7,970 bases of DNA, taken from positions 1 through 7,970 of the forward strand of contig DAOVNV010000109.1 in the NCBI GenBank assembly GCA_030630015.1, given 5' to 3'. This document shows positions 1 through 6,047 of the stretch, piece by piece. This DNA comes from Desulfuromonadales bacterium (GTDB lineage: Bacteria; Desulfobacterota; Desulfuromonadia; Desulfuromonadales; BM103). Within the stretch, counting starts at the first letter, position 1. Each line of letters opens with the position of its first letter. The position numbers were made by a program, and so were the translations under genes. Under the pieces are notes generated by a model, which was not told the origin of the DNA, did no database searches, and saw only the letters and a program-made list of their open reading frames with translations.

Positions 1-152
1 AGGCTGTCCAGCCCCAGATCGTGGTCAAGGGTGCTGTCGAGACCTAAACTTTCCAAGGCGTGCCTCTGCTTGTGGATTTCGGCGGTTAACTCCCGGACGA
101 TTTCCAGCAGGGTGGTTGCGGTTGCTTCTGCATGCTCCTCTTGCCGCGACAT
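1..152 (-). CDS. N-terminal acyl-carrier-protein (PP-binding) domain, partial protein
   Basis: Reading down from an ATG at 152 gives 50 codons before the window ends. The fragment ends in DHDLGLDSL, the signature around the phosphopantetheine-bearing serine of acyl carrier proteins (Ser50 here). Before it lies a helix-like stretch, LLEIVRELTAEIHKQRHALESL. An ACP would carry acyl chains as thioesters in the cytoplasm. The wording resembles ACP domains that sit at the front of large AMP-ligase or acyltransferase fusion proteins, but a stand-alone ACP cannot be excluded because the rest lies off the left edge. The ATG has only a weak AAAGGG about 10 bases upstream. An in-frame GTG 13 codons earlier is the alternative start, and a stop (TAA) lies further up. 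A possible promoter is at 255-283. Domain identity is fairly sure; the full product is not known. Confidence 0.72.
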   Translation of the reverse strand, partial: MSRQEEHAEATATTLLEIVRELTAEIHKQRHALESLGLDSTLDHDLGLDS

Positions 153-254
153 CAGTGTGGTCGGCCCTTTCTGTCTGGTCTGGAACTGCACGGCTTCTTT
201 CCGCAAGCGTTGTTACTGATTGCCGGCTTGCCATCAATGCAGACCCTTGAAGAA

Positions 255-283
255 AGTATAATGGCCAAACGCCGGGATGCCAG
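255..283 (-). promoter_or_regulatory. Possible sigma70-type promoter for the ACP-domain gene
   Basis: On the minus strand CTGGCA (283-278) and TATACT (260-255) are separated by exactly 17 bases. That is a fair match to the -35 and -10 consensus. Transcription would begin near 248 and leave a leader of roughly 95 bases before the ATG at 152. It lies in the only gap ahead of that gene. The call rests on pattern alone. Confidence 0.35.
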
Positions 284-318
284 ACTGGATGGAATAAAAA
301 GGCAGTGGAAAGAGGGAG

Positions 319-372
319 AAAAAAAGGACAGGGAAGGGGCGGAGATACCTTTAACGAGTAATTAAGTGTCCT
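319..372 (-). terminator. Weak candidate terminator after the desulfhydrase remnant
   Basis: On the minus strand, AGGACA (372-367) can pair with TGTCCT (330-325), and the second arm runs straight into a tract of T (325-319). The position, just past the stop codon at 383, suits the end of the minus-strand unit. The loop of 36 bases is long and the stem is only 6 bp, so this is a weak call. Confidence 0.25.
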
Positions 373-382
373 GCCTGCGGAA

Positions 383-646
383 TCATAACTCTGCGAGTTT
401 TTCCGGACAGGAGAACAGGGCCGGGGCGCCCCCGGTGTGCCAGAACAGAACAGTCTCGTCAGATGAAAACTCCCCGCTCTCGATCATGCTGAGCAGCGCG
501 CCCATGGCCAGGCCGGTCTGGTCGTCGCGCTTCATCAGAATATGCGGCCCGCCGAGATGCCCGGAAAGTCTCTCAAGTTCAATCAGCGGGGTCGGAAAGA
601 AGCCCAGTTTTCGCCTGGGGAGTTTGTCGAGAGTTTGTGTATTCAT
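383..646 (-). pseudogene. dcyD: D-cysteine desulfhydrase / ACC deaminase family gene with large internal in-frame deletion
   Basis: The 87-residue product joins the two ends of a PLP-dependent D-cysteine desulfhydrase. Residues 1-43 match the family N-terminus (KLGFFPTPLIELERL, then ILMKRDDQTGLAMG). Residues 44-87 match its C-terminus (ALLSMIESGEF, then VLFWHTGGAPALF). Family members are about 330 residues long, so some 240 residues of the core are missing. The missing part includes the GGNK region with the PLP lysine, so it cannot be catalytic. The frame stays open across the junction. I start it at the ATG at 646 because AAGGA lies just upstream; an ATG at 673 is in frame but has no such site. 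It follows the radical SAM gene by 37 bases and was probably co-transcribed with it. The intact enzyme would split D-cysteine into pyruvate, H2S and ammonia. An assembly error is the main alternative to a genuine deletion. Confidence 0.8.
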
Positions 647-685
647 CTGTTCCTTTTCCATCGCTGGATTCAATGAGCGGCCAGA

Positions 686-1594
686 TTACATCACAATTCG
701 ATGCAAGCCCAGCCGTTGTGCAGTTTCCCGGGCGTTGCGCAGTTCCTGGCGGGTTGGCCGCCGGTTGAGTTCCGGGTATTGGTCGGCATGGTGGCAGGGC
801 CGGTACTGGTCCATGAGATTGATGGCCGTGTCCGGGGAGATCTCGCGGGCGAGAAAAGCCAGGGTACGCTCGGTCCCGGCGAGGTCGTCGGGAAGGACCA
901 GGTGCCGGATCAGCAGACCGCGTCGGGCGAGACCCGTTTCGCTGAGCACCAGGTCGCCGACCTGCCGGTGCATCTCATGCACCGCGGCCCGGTTGACTTC
1001 GGCATAGTCGGCGACACCGAGGTAGCGCCGGGCAAGCTGAGAATCTGCAAACTTCATGTCCGGCATGTAAATGTCGATCACCCCGTCCAGCAGGGCAAGC
1101 CCCTCGGGGCTGTCGTAGCCGCCGCTGTTGAAAACCAGCGGCAGGGTCAGCCCCTGGTCTGCGGCGACAACCAGGGCGGCGAGGATCTGCGGGATCACGT
1201 GGCTGGGGGAAACGAAGTTGATGTTGTGGCAGCCGGCCGACTGCAGGTCGAGCATCATCCGGGCCAGCTTCTCGTTGCTGACCGTGCGACCCTCACCCTG
1301 TTGACTGATCTCCCAGTTCTGACAGAAAACGCAGCCCAGGTTGCACCAGGCAAAAAAGATGGTTCCTGACCCGCGCCGGCCGGAAAGGGACCGTTCCTCG
1401 CCATGGTGTGGCCCCGCGCTGCTGATAACGGCCAACTCGCCGGTGCGGCAGCGTGCTCCGGAGGTTGATGCAATGCGGTCAGCGTGGCAATGGTTGGCGC
1501 AGAGATCGCAGTTTCCCAGATGTTGGCGGGCAAGGGCGGCTCTTGCCGCAAGCTCTCCCGAGCGGTGCAGGGTCAGGTAGGTGACTTCGCTCAT
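686..1594 (-). CDS. PflX-like radical SAM protein (COG1313, pyruvate formate-lyase activase-like)
   Basis: This 302-residue protein has the radical SAM [4Fe-4S] motif CNLGCVFC (Cys84, Cys88, Cys91; CX3CX2C, the spacing of AdoMet radical enzymes). It is followed by QNWEISQQGEG, as in the PflX-type activase-like family. Near the N-terminus four more cysteines (29, 32, 36, 49; CX2CX3CX12C) may hold another metal cluster, as is usual in this family. The C-terminal MDQYRPCHHADQYPELNRRPT is also a family hallmark. Members resemble glycyl-radical-enzyme activases, but their targets are mostly unknown, and no glycyl radical enzyme lies in this window. The length fits the family. The ATG at 1594 has only a weak GAG-type ribosome site. 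It heads a probable two-gene unit with the desulfhydrase remnant. Family is certain; the reaction is not. Confidence 0.9.
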   Translation of the reverse strand: MSEVTYLTLHRSGELAARAALARQHLGNCDLCANHCHADRIASTSGARCRTGELAVISSAGPHHGEERSLSGRRGSGTIFFAWCNLGCVFCQNWEISQQGEGRTVSNEKLARMMLDLQSAGCHNINFVSPSHVIPQILAALVVAADQGLTLPLVFNSGGYDSPEGLALLDGVIDIYMPDMKFADSQLARRYLGVADYAEVNRAAVHEMHRQVGDLVLSETGLARRGLLIRHLVLPDDLAGTERTLAFLAREISPDTAINLMDQYRPCHHADQYPELNRRPTRQELRNARETAQRLGLHRIVM

Positions 1595-1634
1595 CGTGTC
1601 TCAATATGTGCGGAAATGTGGAGGCCCATACCAG

Positions 1635-1648
1635 ACTCCCTAGGGAGT
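1635..1648. repeat. Perfect 14-bp palindrome upstream of the radical SAM gene
   Basis: ACTCCCTAGGGAGT reads the same on both strands. It lies in the 86-base gap between the DUF4019 stop and the radical SAM start, about 40 bases ahead of that start. It could be a dimeric regulator site or part of a REP-like dispersed element. No T-tract follows, so I do not call it a terminator. Confidence 0.5.
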
Positions 1649-1680
1649 GTCCCCGAAAGGTTTACTGCAAGGTGATGCTG

Positions 1681-2145
1681 TCACGTTTGCTGGGTTGGCT
1701 CCCCGTAGCGAACGTAATAGCCTGCAACCCGCCAGGTCTTGTCAGCTCCGAGCTTCAAAGTAAGCGTTTCCGTCGCGTGAGCCCTGTCCTGGAAGCGGGA
1801 GAGGAAAGTCAGCACAACATATTCGCCTTCTGGGACATCTTGGGAGTATCTTGTGTAGCTGATGTCCTGTTGCTCCCGTCCGATGATCGGCCCCAGCCGG
1901 CTGCGGATTTCGGCGATCTGCTCATGCCAGGCGTCGCGGGACAGGATATTTTTCAAGGCGGACGAAGTCGTTTCCCAGCTTTGTAGATACTCCTCGGTAT
2001 CGACCAGAAAAAGAAACTTTGTTGCCGCTGTTAGGGTTTGCTCGCTGATTTGCTGGTTGGGTATTTTGTTGATTGCCGGCATGACAATCAGAAAGATGCT
2101 GGTGAAAATCAACAGCGCATGGATACATAAATGTCTTGAGATCAT
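1681..2145 (-). CDS. DUF4019 family protein with N-terminal membrane anchor or signal peptide
   Basis: The protein has 154 residues. Residues 8-24 (IHALLIFTSIFLIVMPA) form one hydrophobic stretch that acts as an uncleaved anchor or a signal peptide, so the rest is likely periplasmic. The body matches the DUF4019 pattern: a helical ATKFLFLVDTEEYLQSWETTS start, DAWHEQIAEIRSRLGPIIGR in the middle, then VVLTFLSRFQDRAHATETLTL and WRVAGYYVRYG at the end. The fold is cystatin/NTF2-like and its function is unknown. A clear GGGAGG precedes the ATG at 2145. A possible promoter at 2195-2223 suggests it begins its own transcript, which may read on into the radical SAM gene 86 bases downstream. Family assignment is from recalled motif similarity. 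Confidence 0.82.
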   Translation of the reverse strand: MISRHLCIHALLIFTSIFLIVMPAINKIPNQQISEQTLTAATKFLFLVDTEEYLQSWETTSSALKNILSRDAWHEQIAEIRSRLGPIIGREQQDISYTRYSQDVPEGEYVVLTFLSRFQDRAHATETLTLKLGADKTWRVAGYYVRYGEPTQQT

Positions 2146-2194
2146 GGTGTCCTCCCGTAAGCATCAAAGGGAAGAAACGTTTGCTTTGTAATCT

Positions 2195-2223
2195 ATTTTA
2201 ATCTGAACATGGGCAGGAGGCAA
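2195..2223 (-). promoter_or_regulatory. Probable sigma70-type promoter for the DUF4019 gene
   Basis: TTGCCT (2223-2218) and TAAAAT (2200-2195) lie 17 bases apart on the minus strand, within an A/T-richer patch. The -10 box is about 50 bases ahead of the ATG at 2145, a sensible distance. Not supported by anything beyond the pattern. Confidence 0.42.
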
Positions 2224-2279
2224 CTCGAGCCGGGAAAAATTCTGGGTAGGACATTTGGTGTGCCTGATAAAAAGACCCT

Positions 2280-2672
2280 TTAAGGTGCCCTCCGGTCAGA
2301 AGGCTCTGCCTTGCGTGTGCCTCGCCAGATGATCCAGCCATACACGGCCAGGTTGACCACGACAACAAAAGTGCCGAGAACTATCTGCATCTCCCTGTCG
2401 AGATAATCAGGGTAGAGCAGGGCCAACAGGTAGTGCTCGATAAAGCCACCTGAATAACCGGCCTGATTGCCGGCCTGCCTGAGGTGCTGCTCCAGTGGCG
2501 TGAGAGGGCACAGCCAGCCCTGGTACTCTATGAGGGCTCCCCATACGGCGGCCGGCAGATGCAGGAAGATGAGCCGTCGCCATTTCAGGACCAGCAAGCC
2601 GCCAAGAACGACGAAGCAGACGAAGCCGAGGTGAAGGCAGACGATTGTATTTGCGGTGATGATGTAAAACAT
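2280..2672 (-). CDS. DUF2784 family integral membrane protein
   Basis: The 130-residue protein is strongly hydrophobic, with about three to four membrane segments: residues 4-25 (IITANTIVCLHLGFVCFVVL), about 35-50, a weaker one after the GYSGGFIEHYLLALLYP motif, and about 102-122 (VLGTFVVVVNLAVYGWIIW). The conserved blocks GGLLVLKWRRL, LHLPAAVWGALIE, WLCPLTPLE and AGYSGGFIEHYLL are typical of DUF2784, a small bacterial inner-membrane family without a known function. I prefer the ATG at 2672, because family members begin just before the first membrane helix. An upstream ATG at 2753 would add 27 polar residues that read through the repeat and hairpin at 2681-2738. It is divergent from the oxidoreductase operon. 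Confidence 0.85.
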   Translation of the reverse strand: MFYIITANTIVCLHLGFVCFVVLGGLLVLKWRRLIFLHLPAAVWGALIEYQGWLCPLTPLEQHLRQAGNQAGYSGGFIEHYLLALLYPDYLDREMQIVLGTFVVVVNLAVYGWIIWRGTRKAEPSDRRAP

Positions 2673-2680
2673 CTGTTCTC

Positions 2681-2720
2681 GGAGGCTGTTAGACTTTTCG
2701 GGGTGACCGGACGAATTTGC
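2681..2720 (+). repeat. Dispersed 40-bp repeat, copy 1
   Basis: This segment matches 7145-7184 at 31 of 40 aligned positions without gaps. Both ends are perfect (GGAGGCTGT on the left, CGGACGAATTTGC on the right) and the middle has drifted. It sits immediately ahead of the DUF2784 start, so it forms part of that gene's leader. Confidence 0.55.
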
Positions 2721-2738
2721 TGCGACAATTTCGTACGG
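2707..2738. repeat. Imperfect 13-bp inverted repeat in the divergent intergenic region
   Basis: CCGGACGAATTTG (2707-2719) and CAATTTCGTACGG (2726-2738) pair at 11 of 13 positions around a six-base loop, CTGCGA. It overlaps the right end of the 40-bp repeat. It could be an operator shared by the divergent DUF2784 and oxidoreductase genes, or an RNA hairpin in the DUF2784 leader. No T-tract follows on either strand. Confidence 0.4.
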
Positions 2739-2782
2739 AGGGCACCAAAACAACTTAGCATCAAAATGAAAAAGGTGAAATC

Positions 2783-2857
2783 ATGAAACAAAATGGTATA
2801 TTCAAATTGCGGGGAAGGTTAAGCGGTTATGGGCTTTGGAGGCAATATGATGTATGA
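2783..2857 (+). CDS. Possible 24-residue upstream ORF overlapping the oxidoreductase start
   Basis: ATG at 2783 follows AAAGGTG at a workable distance and opens a frame of 24 codons (begins MKQNGIFKLRG). It ends in a TGA at 2855-2857, inside the first codons of the GlpA-like gene. It does not look like any known protein. If translated, it could couple ribosomes onto the operon. It may equally be chance. Confidence 0.18.
   Translation: MKQNGIFKLRGRLSGYGLWRQYDV
2838..2842 (+). promoter_or_regulatory. Ribosome binding site deciding the start of the GlpA-like gene
   Basis: GGAGG lies 7 bases ahead of the ATG at 2850 and 4 bases ahead of the ATG at 2847. It argues against the ATG at 2829, which would place this site inside the coding region. 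The protein's FAD-binding strand (YDVIIIGGG) begins right after 2850. Confidence 0.7.
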
Positions 2858-4295
2858 CGTCATCATTATTGGTGGTGGAATTGTTGGCTGCGCTCTGGCC
2901 CGGGAGTTATCTCGATACGATCTGCGTCTGGCCCTGATTGAAAAGGAGGTCGAGGTCGGTTTCGGGACCAGTAAAACCAACTCGGGGATCATCCATGCCG
3001 GACATCATGCGTCCCCGGACACGCTTAAGGGGAAGTTCGAGTGGACCGGCAATCAAATGTGGGACGATCTCGCCCGGGATCTGAAGTTTGGGTTTAACCG
3101 GATTGGCGAACTGCTCCTGGCTCAGAAATCCGAGGATCTGCAATACCTGGAGAAACTCAAAAAACAGGGAGAAGGTAGAGGCGTTCCTGGACTAGAGATC
3201 TGGCCCCCAAAGCGTATCCAAAAAGAAGAACCCAACCTCAGCCACACAATCCTGCAAGCTCTCCACGCACCGACAGCCGCTGTCGTCAATCCCTATGAAG
3301 CCTGCTTTGGGCTCATCGAATGCGCGCAGCAAAATGGCGCTGAACTGTTTTGCGGATACCCGGTTCTTTCTATCTGTCGAAATGACGATGGTTTCTCAAT
3401 TCAAACCCCTCAGCAAAAATTCCACTGCCGGATCATTCTCAATGCTGCAGGCGTGTTTGCCGATCGGGTTGCGGCCATGGTTGGTGCAGATGACTTTGAA
3501 ATTTTCACCCGTAAAGGTGAGGAGTACATGCTGGATCGCCGCCTGCAGGGGATTGTAACCCGGCTGATCTTCCCAACCCCCACCGCCACCAGCAAGGGGG
3601 TTCTCATTATCCCGACGGTAGATGGCCCCATCATGGTGGGCCCGACCGCAGAAGATGTCGATAATCGCGAGGATCTGTCGACAAGCTTTGCCGGGGCAAG
3701 CAAGATCTTTGAAACAGTGCGCCAGTATTGCCCGGCGATCTCTGAGCGAGACACCATCACCGAATTTGCCGGTCTGCGGGCGGTCGCAGATTCAAATGAC
3801 TTCGTTATCGGGCCGTCTCCGGTCAAAGGTTTCTTCAATGTGGCGGGGATCCAGTCTCCGGGACTCACTGCTGCACCGGCCATTGCTGTTTACGTCACGG
3901 AGATGCTCCGTTCCGAGGGGTTGAAGCTTGCAGAAAAATCTGCTTGGAAAGCGGACATTGACGGACCGCCTCACTTTGCCCGGATGACCAAGCAAGAACG
4001 CAAAGCAGCGATTCTGAAAGATCCGGCATACGGACACCTTGTCTGCCGCTGTGAATCGGTCACGGAGGCTGAAGTGCTCTACGCAATCAGGCATGGTGCC
4101 CGCACCCTCGATGGGGTGAAGTTTCGGGTTCGTGCCGGAATGGGCCGCTGTCAGGGTGGATTCTGTACCACGCGGGTCATGGATCTGCTCTCACACACAT
4201 TGGGAATGCCCCTGACAGAGATCACTAAACGTGGTCATGGCTCAGAGATTTGCACTCCACGTCAGGACAAGTTGTCAGTTGGAGATGGGGTATGA
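2850..4295 (+). CDS. GlpA/GlpO-like FAD-dependent oxidoreductase with C-terminal BFD-type [2Fe-2S] domain
   Basis: The 481-residue protein starts with a Rossmann FAD site, DVIIIGGGIVG (residues 3-13). The block TSKTNSGIIHAGHHA (40-54) is typical of the anaerobic glycerol-3-phosphate dehydrogenase-like DAO family. A late FAD-contacting block, FFNVAGIQSPGLTAAPAIA (338-356), follows. The C-terminal part has VCRCES (Cys399, Cys401) and GRCQGGFC (Cys434, Cys439), the CXC...CX4C pattern of bacterioferritin-associated-ferredoxin [2Fe-2S] domains. It likely oxidises a small hydroxy acid or polyol phosphate, glycerol-3-phosphate being the best guess, and passes electrons through FAD and the FeS cluster to its partners. 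Its stop overlaps the next gene (ATGA). The same layout of FAD protein, second FAD protein and DUF1667 occurs near glpK in Clostridia and Thermotoga. No glycerol kinase is present here, so the substrate is inferred, not shown. Confidence 0.88.
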   Translation: MYDVIIIGGGIVGCALARELSRYDLRLALIEKEVEVGFGTSKTNSGIIHAGHHASPDTLKGKFEWTGNQMWDDLARDLKFGFNRIGELLLAQKSEDLQYLEKLKKQGEGRGVPGLEIWPPKRIQKEEPNLSHTILQALHAPTAAVVNPYEACFGLIECAQQNGAELFCGYPVLSICRNDDGFSIQTPQQKFHCRIILNAAGVFADRVAAMVGADDFEIFTRKGEEYMLDRRLQGIVTRLIFPTPTATSKGVLIIPTVDGPIMVGPTAEDVDNREDLSTSFAGASKIFETVRQYCPAISERDTITEFAGLRAVADSNDFVIGPSPVKGFFNVAGIQSPGLTAAPAIAVYVTEMLRSEGLKLAEKSAWKADIDGPPHFARMTKQERKAAILKDPAYGHLVCRCESVTEAEVLYAIRHGARTLDGVKFRVRAGMGRCQGGFCTTRVMDLLSHTLGMPLTEITKRGHGSEICTPRQDKLSVGDGV

Positions 4296-5551
4296 AGAGT
4301 CCACTGAAGAGCGAATACGATGTCGTGATCGTCGGTGGAGGGCCGGCCGGATTGGCTGCGGCTCTGGGTGCTCGGGAGGCAGGAGCAGAAGATATTTTGG
4401 TCATTGATCGGGAAATTGAGGCGGGCGGCATTCTCAACCAATGCATCCACAGCGGATTCGGATTGCATTATTTCAAGGAAGAGCTCACTGGCCCTGAATA
4501 CGCTGAACGCTTTATTAATAATGTCCAGTCCGACCAAGTAGAGATTGTCACTGACTCTTACGTTCTGGATATCAGCCCTGATCTGCAGTTGGAGATTATC
4601 AGCGGCAGCTATGGCCATCTGAACGTGAAGGCACAGGCAGTTGTACTGGCTATGGGCTGTCGTGAGCGCACTCGGGGAGCGATTCGTACGCCGGGATTCA
4701 GACCATCTGGGGTTATGACCGCCGGCTTAGCCCAAAAAATGGTCAATATGAAGGGACTCCTTCCGGGGCGTCGCATCGCGATTCTTGGTTCTGGCGATAT
4801 CGGCCTGATCATGGCCCGTCGCTTGATTTTAGAGGGCTGTGAAGTTGCCGGAGTGTACGAGTTGCAGCCTTATTCCAACGGTCTGACCCGCAACGTGGTT
4901 CAGTGTCTGGATGACTTCGATATCCCTCTTCACCTCTCTGCAACAGTCGCCTTCATTCATGGGCGGGATCGTGTGGAGCGCCTTACGATAGCGCCGGTCA
5001 ACGATCAGCTCTTGCCTGACCTCAGCCGATCCTGGGATGTTGCCTGCGACACCCTGCTCCTTTCCATCGGCCTGATCCCTGAAAATGAGCTTTCAACCAA
5101 GCTCAGGCTGCGCATGGATCCGGCCACCGGTGGACCGCAGGTGACCAGCACCCTGGAAACTTCCCTGCCCGGAGTATTCGCCTGCGGCAATGTGCTCCAT
5201 GTTCACGATCTGGTCGATTTTGTCTCTGAAGAATCTCTTCGTGCAGGTCGTTTTGCGGCTGAGGTCGCTATTGGAATGCGCCGGCCCAGCGACAATATTG
5301 CCCTCCAGGCGGGAGAGAATATCGCCTCCTGTGTTCCTCAGAGCCTTTCCCCGGATCGGGAGCAAATCATATATCTTCGGGTCAAGCGTCCTATGAAAAA
5401 TTGCGTCCTGACGATTGGCGACCGTTATGAAAAAAGTTTCCGCATGTTAATCCCCTCGGAGATGATCCGTCTGACTCTCGCCCCGGAGATTCTCGACCGC
5501 TACTTTGGCGAGAACTTGAAAATCGACGTTCGGTCACGGGAGGGTGCATAA
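4292..5551 (+). CDS. FAD/NAD(P)-dependent oxidoreductase, second subunit of the GlpA-like set
   Basis: The 419-residue protein is a Pyr_redox_2 type flavoprotein. It has an FAD-binding VVIVGGGPAG (11-20), a GGILNQCIHSGFG block (45-57) with a conserved cysteine, and MGCRERTRG (121-129). A second dinucleotide site, AILGSGDIG (163-171), probably binds NAD(H). GVFACGN (294-300) closes the FAD site. The last 70-80 residues form an extra domain I cannot name. Its likely role is to move electrons between the FeS-bearing GlpA-like subunit and NAD or another carrier in the cytoplasm. The ATG at 4292 overlaps the upstream stop by ATGA and has GGAGA ahead of it, so translation is probably coupled. The next gene begins directly after the stop. 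The family is clear; the true electron partner is not. Confidence 0.88.
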   Translation: MKSPLKSEYDVVIVGGGPAGLAAALGAREAGAEDILVIDREIEAGGILNQCIHSGFGLHYFKEELTGPEYAERFINNVQSDQVEIVTDSYVLDISPDLQLEIISGSYGHLNVKAQAVVLAMGCRERTRGAIRTPGFRPSGVMTAGLAQKMVNMKGLLPGRRIAILGSGDIGLIMARRLILEGCEVAGVYELQPYSNGLTRNVVQCLDDFDIPLHLSATVAFIHGRDRVERLTIAPVNDQLLPDLSRSWDVACDTLLLSIGLIPENELSTKLRLRMDPATGGPQVTSTLETSLPGVFACGNVLHVHDLVDFVSEESLRAGRFAAEVAIGMRRPSDNIALQAGENIASCVPQSLSPDREQIIYLRVKRPMKNCVLTIGDRYEKSFRMLIPSEMIRLTLAPEILDRYFGENLKIDVRSREGA

Positions 5552-5938
5552 ATGCTTGAGAAGAAAAGTCTCACCTGCATTGGTTGCCCGATGAGTTGCT
5601 CGCTGGAGTTGGTTATTGTCGATGGTGAGATTCGTGAAATTACCGGCAACGATTGTAAACGTGGCGAGGTTTATGCCCGGCAAGAGTACACCAACCCTTG
5701 CAGAATGGTCAGTACGACTATTGCCTGTATCTCAGGCCTCTGGCCCCGCTTGCCGGTCAAGACAGCAGAAGCGGTTCCTAAAGATAAAGTCATGGCTGTA
5801 GCCCTGGCTCTTCATGCTCTGGAAATCGAAGCCCCCGTCCAGATGGGCCAAGTCATTCTGGACGATGTTGCCGGGACAGGGATTGCGGTGGTCGCAACCC
5901 GTAGTCTTCCCGAGGACCAAACGCCGAGAGAGAATTAA
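5552..5938 (+). CDS. DUF1667 four-cysteine protein, third member of the oxidoreductase operon
   Basis: This 128-residue protein begins with CIGCPMSC (Cys9, Cys12, Cys16) and a fourth cysteine at 35 in GNDCKRGEVYARQE. The spacing CX2CX3CX18C resembles the [4Fe-4S] site of molybdopterin oxidoreductases. A fifth cysteine, Cys50, lies in the conserved YTNPCRMVSTT. The remainder (PVKTAEAVPKDKV, then a helix) fits DUF1667, and so does the length. It presumably carries an FeS cluster that relays electrons for the two flavoproteins; this is an inference from context and motif. Its ATG touches the upstream stop with no gap, and GGGAGG lies inside the end of the previous gene, so the trio should be made in fixed ratio. 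No convincing terminator follows before the convergent peptidase gene. Confidence 0.88.
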   Translation: MLEKKSLTCIGCPMSCSLELVIVDGEIREITGNDCKRGEVYARQEYTNPCRMVSTTIACISGLWPRLPVKTAEAVPKDKVMAVALALHALEIEAPVQMGQVILDDVAGTGIAVVATRSLPEDQTPREN

Positions 5939-6047
5939 CTGAAGCTGGGGACACCCTGATAAGAGGACCCCTTTATCCTCATGCAGTACAGATGAAAAAG
6001 AATGTGGAAATGTCACCAATATCCCCTGTGCCGGTGCTTATGCAGGA

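Noticed and set aside
25..237. 70-residue minus-strand frame at the left edge.
   Set aside because: Another minus-strand frame in the same bases encodes the recognisable ACP domain; this one is low-complexity Arg/Asn-rich.
261..365. Plus-strand frame of 34 codons (MAKRRDARLDG...), very rich in Lys, Arg and Glu.
   Set aside because: Its start overlaps a likely minus-strand promoter, it has no clear ribosome site, and the composition follows from A/G-rich sequence. Too weak to call a gene.
366..1369. Long plus-strand open frames (213 and 222 residues) opposite the radical SAM and desulfhydrase genes.
   Set aside because: They are antisense shadows of well-supported minus-strand genes, rich in Arg/Ser/Cys or Gly/Val without any domain, as expected from GC-rich antisense frames.
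2484..2786. 100-residue plus-strand frame opposite DUF2784.
   Set aside because: Antisense of a membrane protein with clear family motifs; no motif of its own.
5945..5960. GGGGACACCCTG resembling the minus-strand GGGGACACTCCC near 1650.
   Set aside because: The match is eight or nine bases in GC-rich sequence, and the 5945 copy lacks the palindrome.
5954..5980. Hairpin-like GATAAGAGG...CCTTTATC in the convergent gap, as a terminator.
   Set aside because: The stem has an A/C mismatch and almost no loop, and no T-tract follows on either strand.
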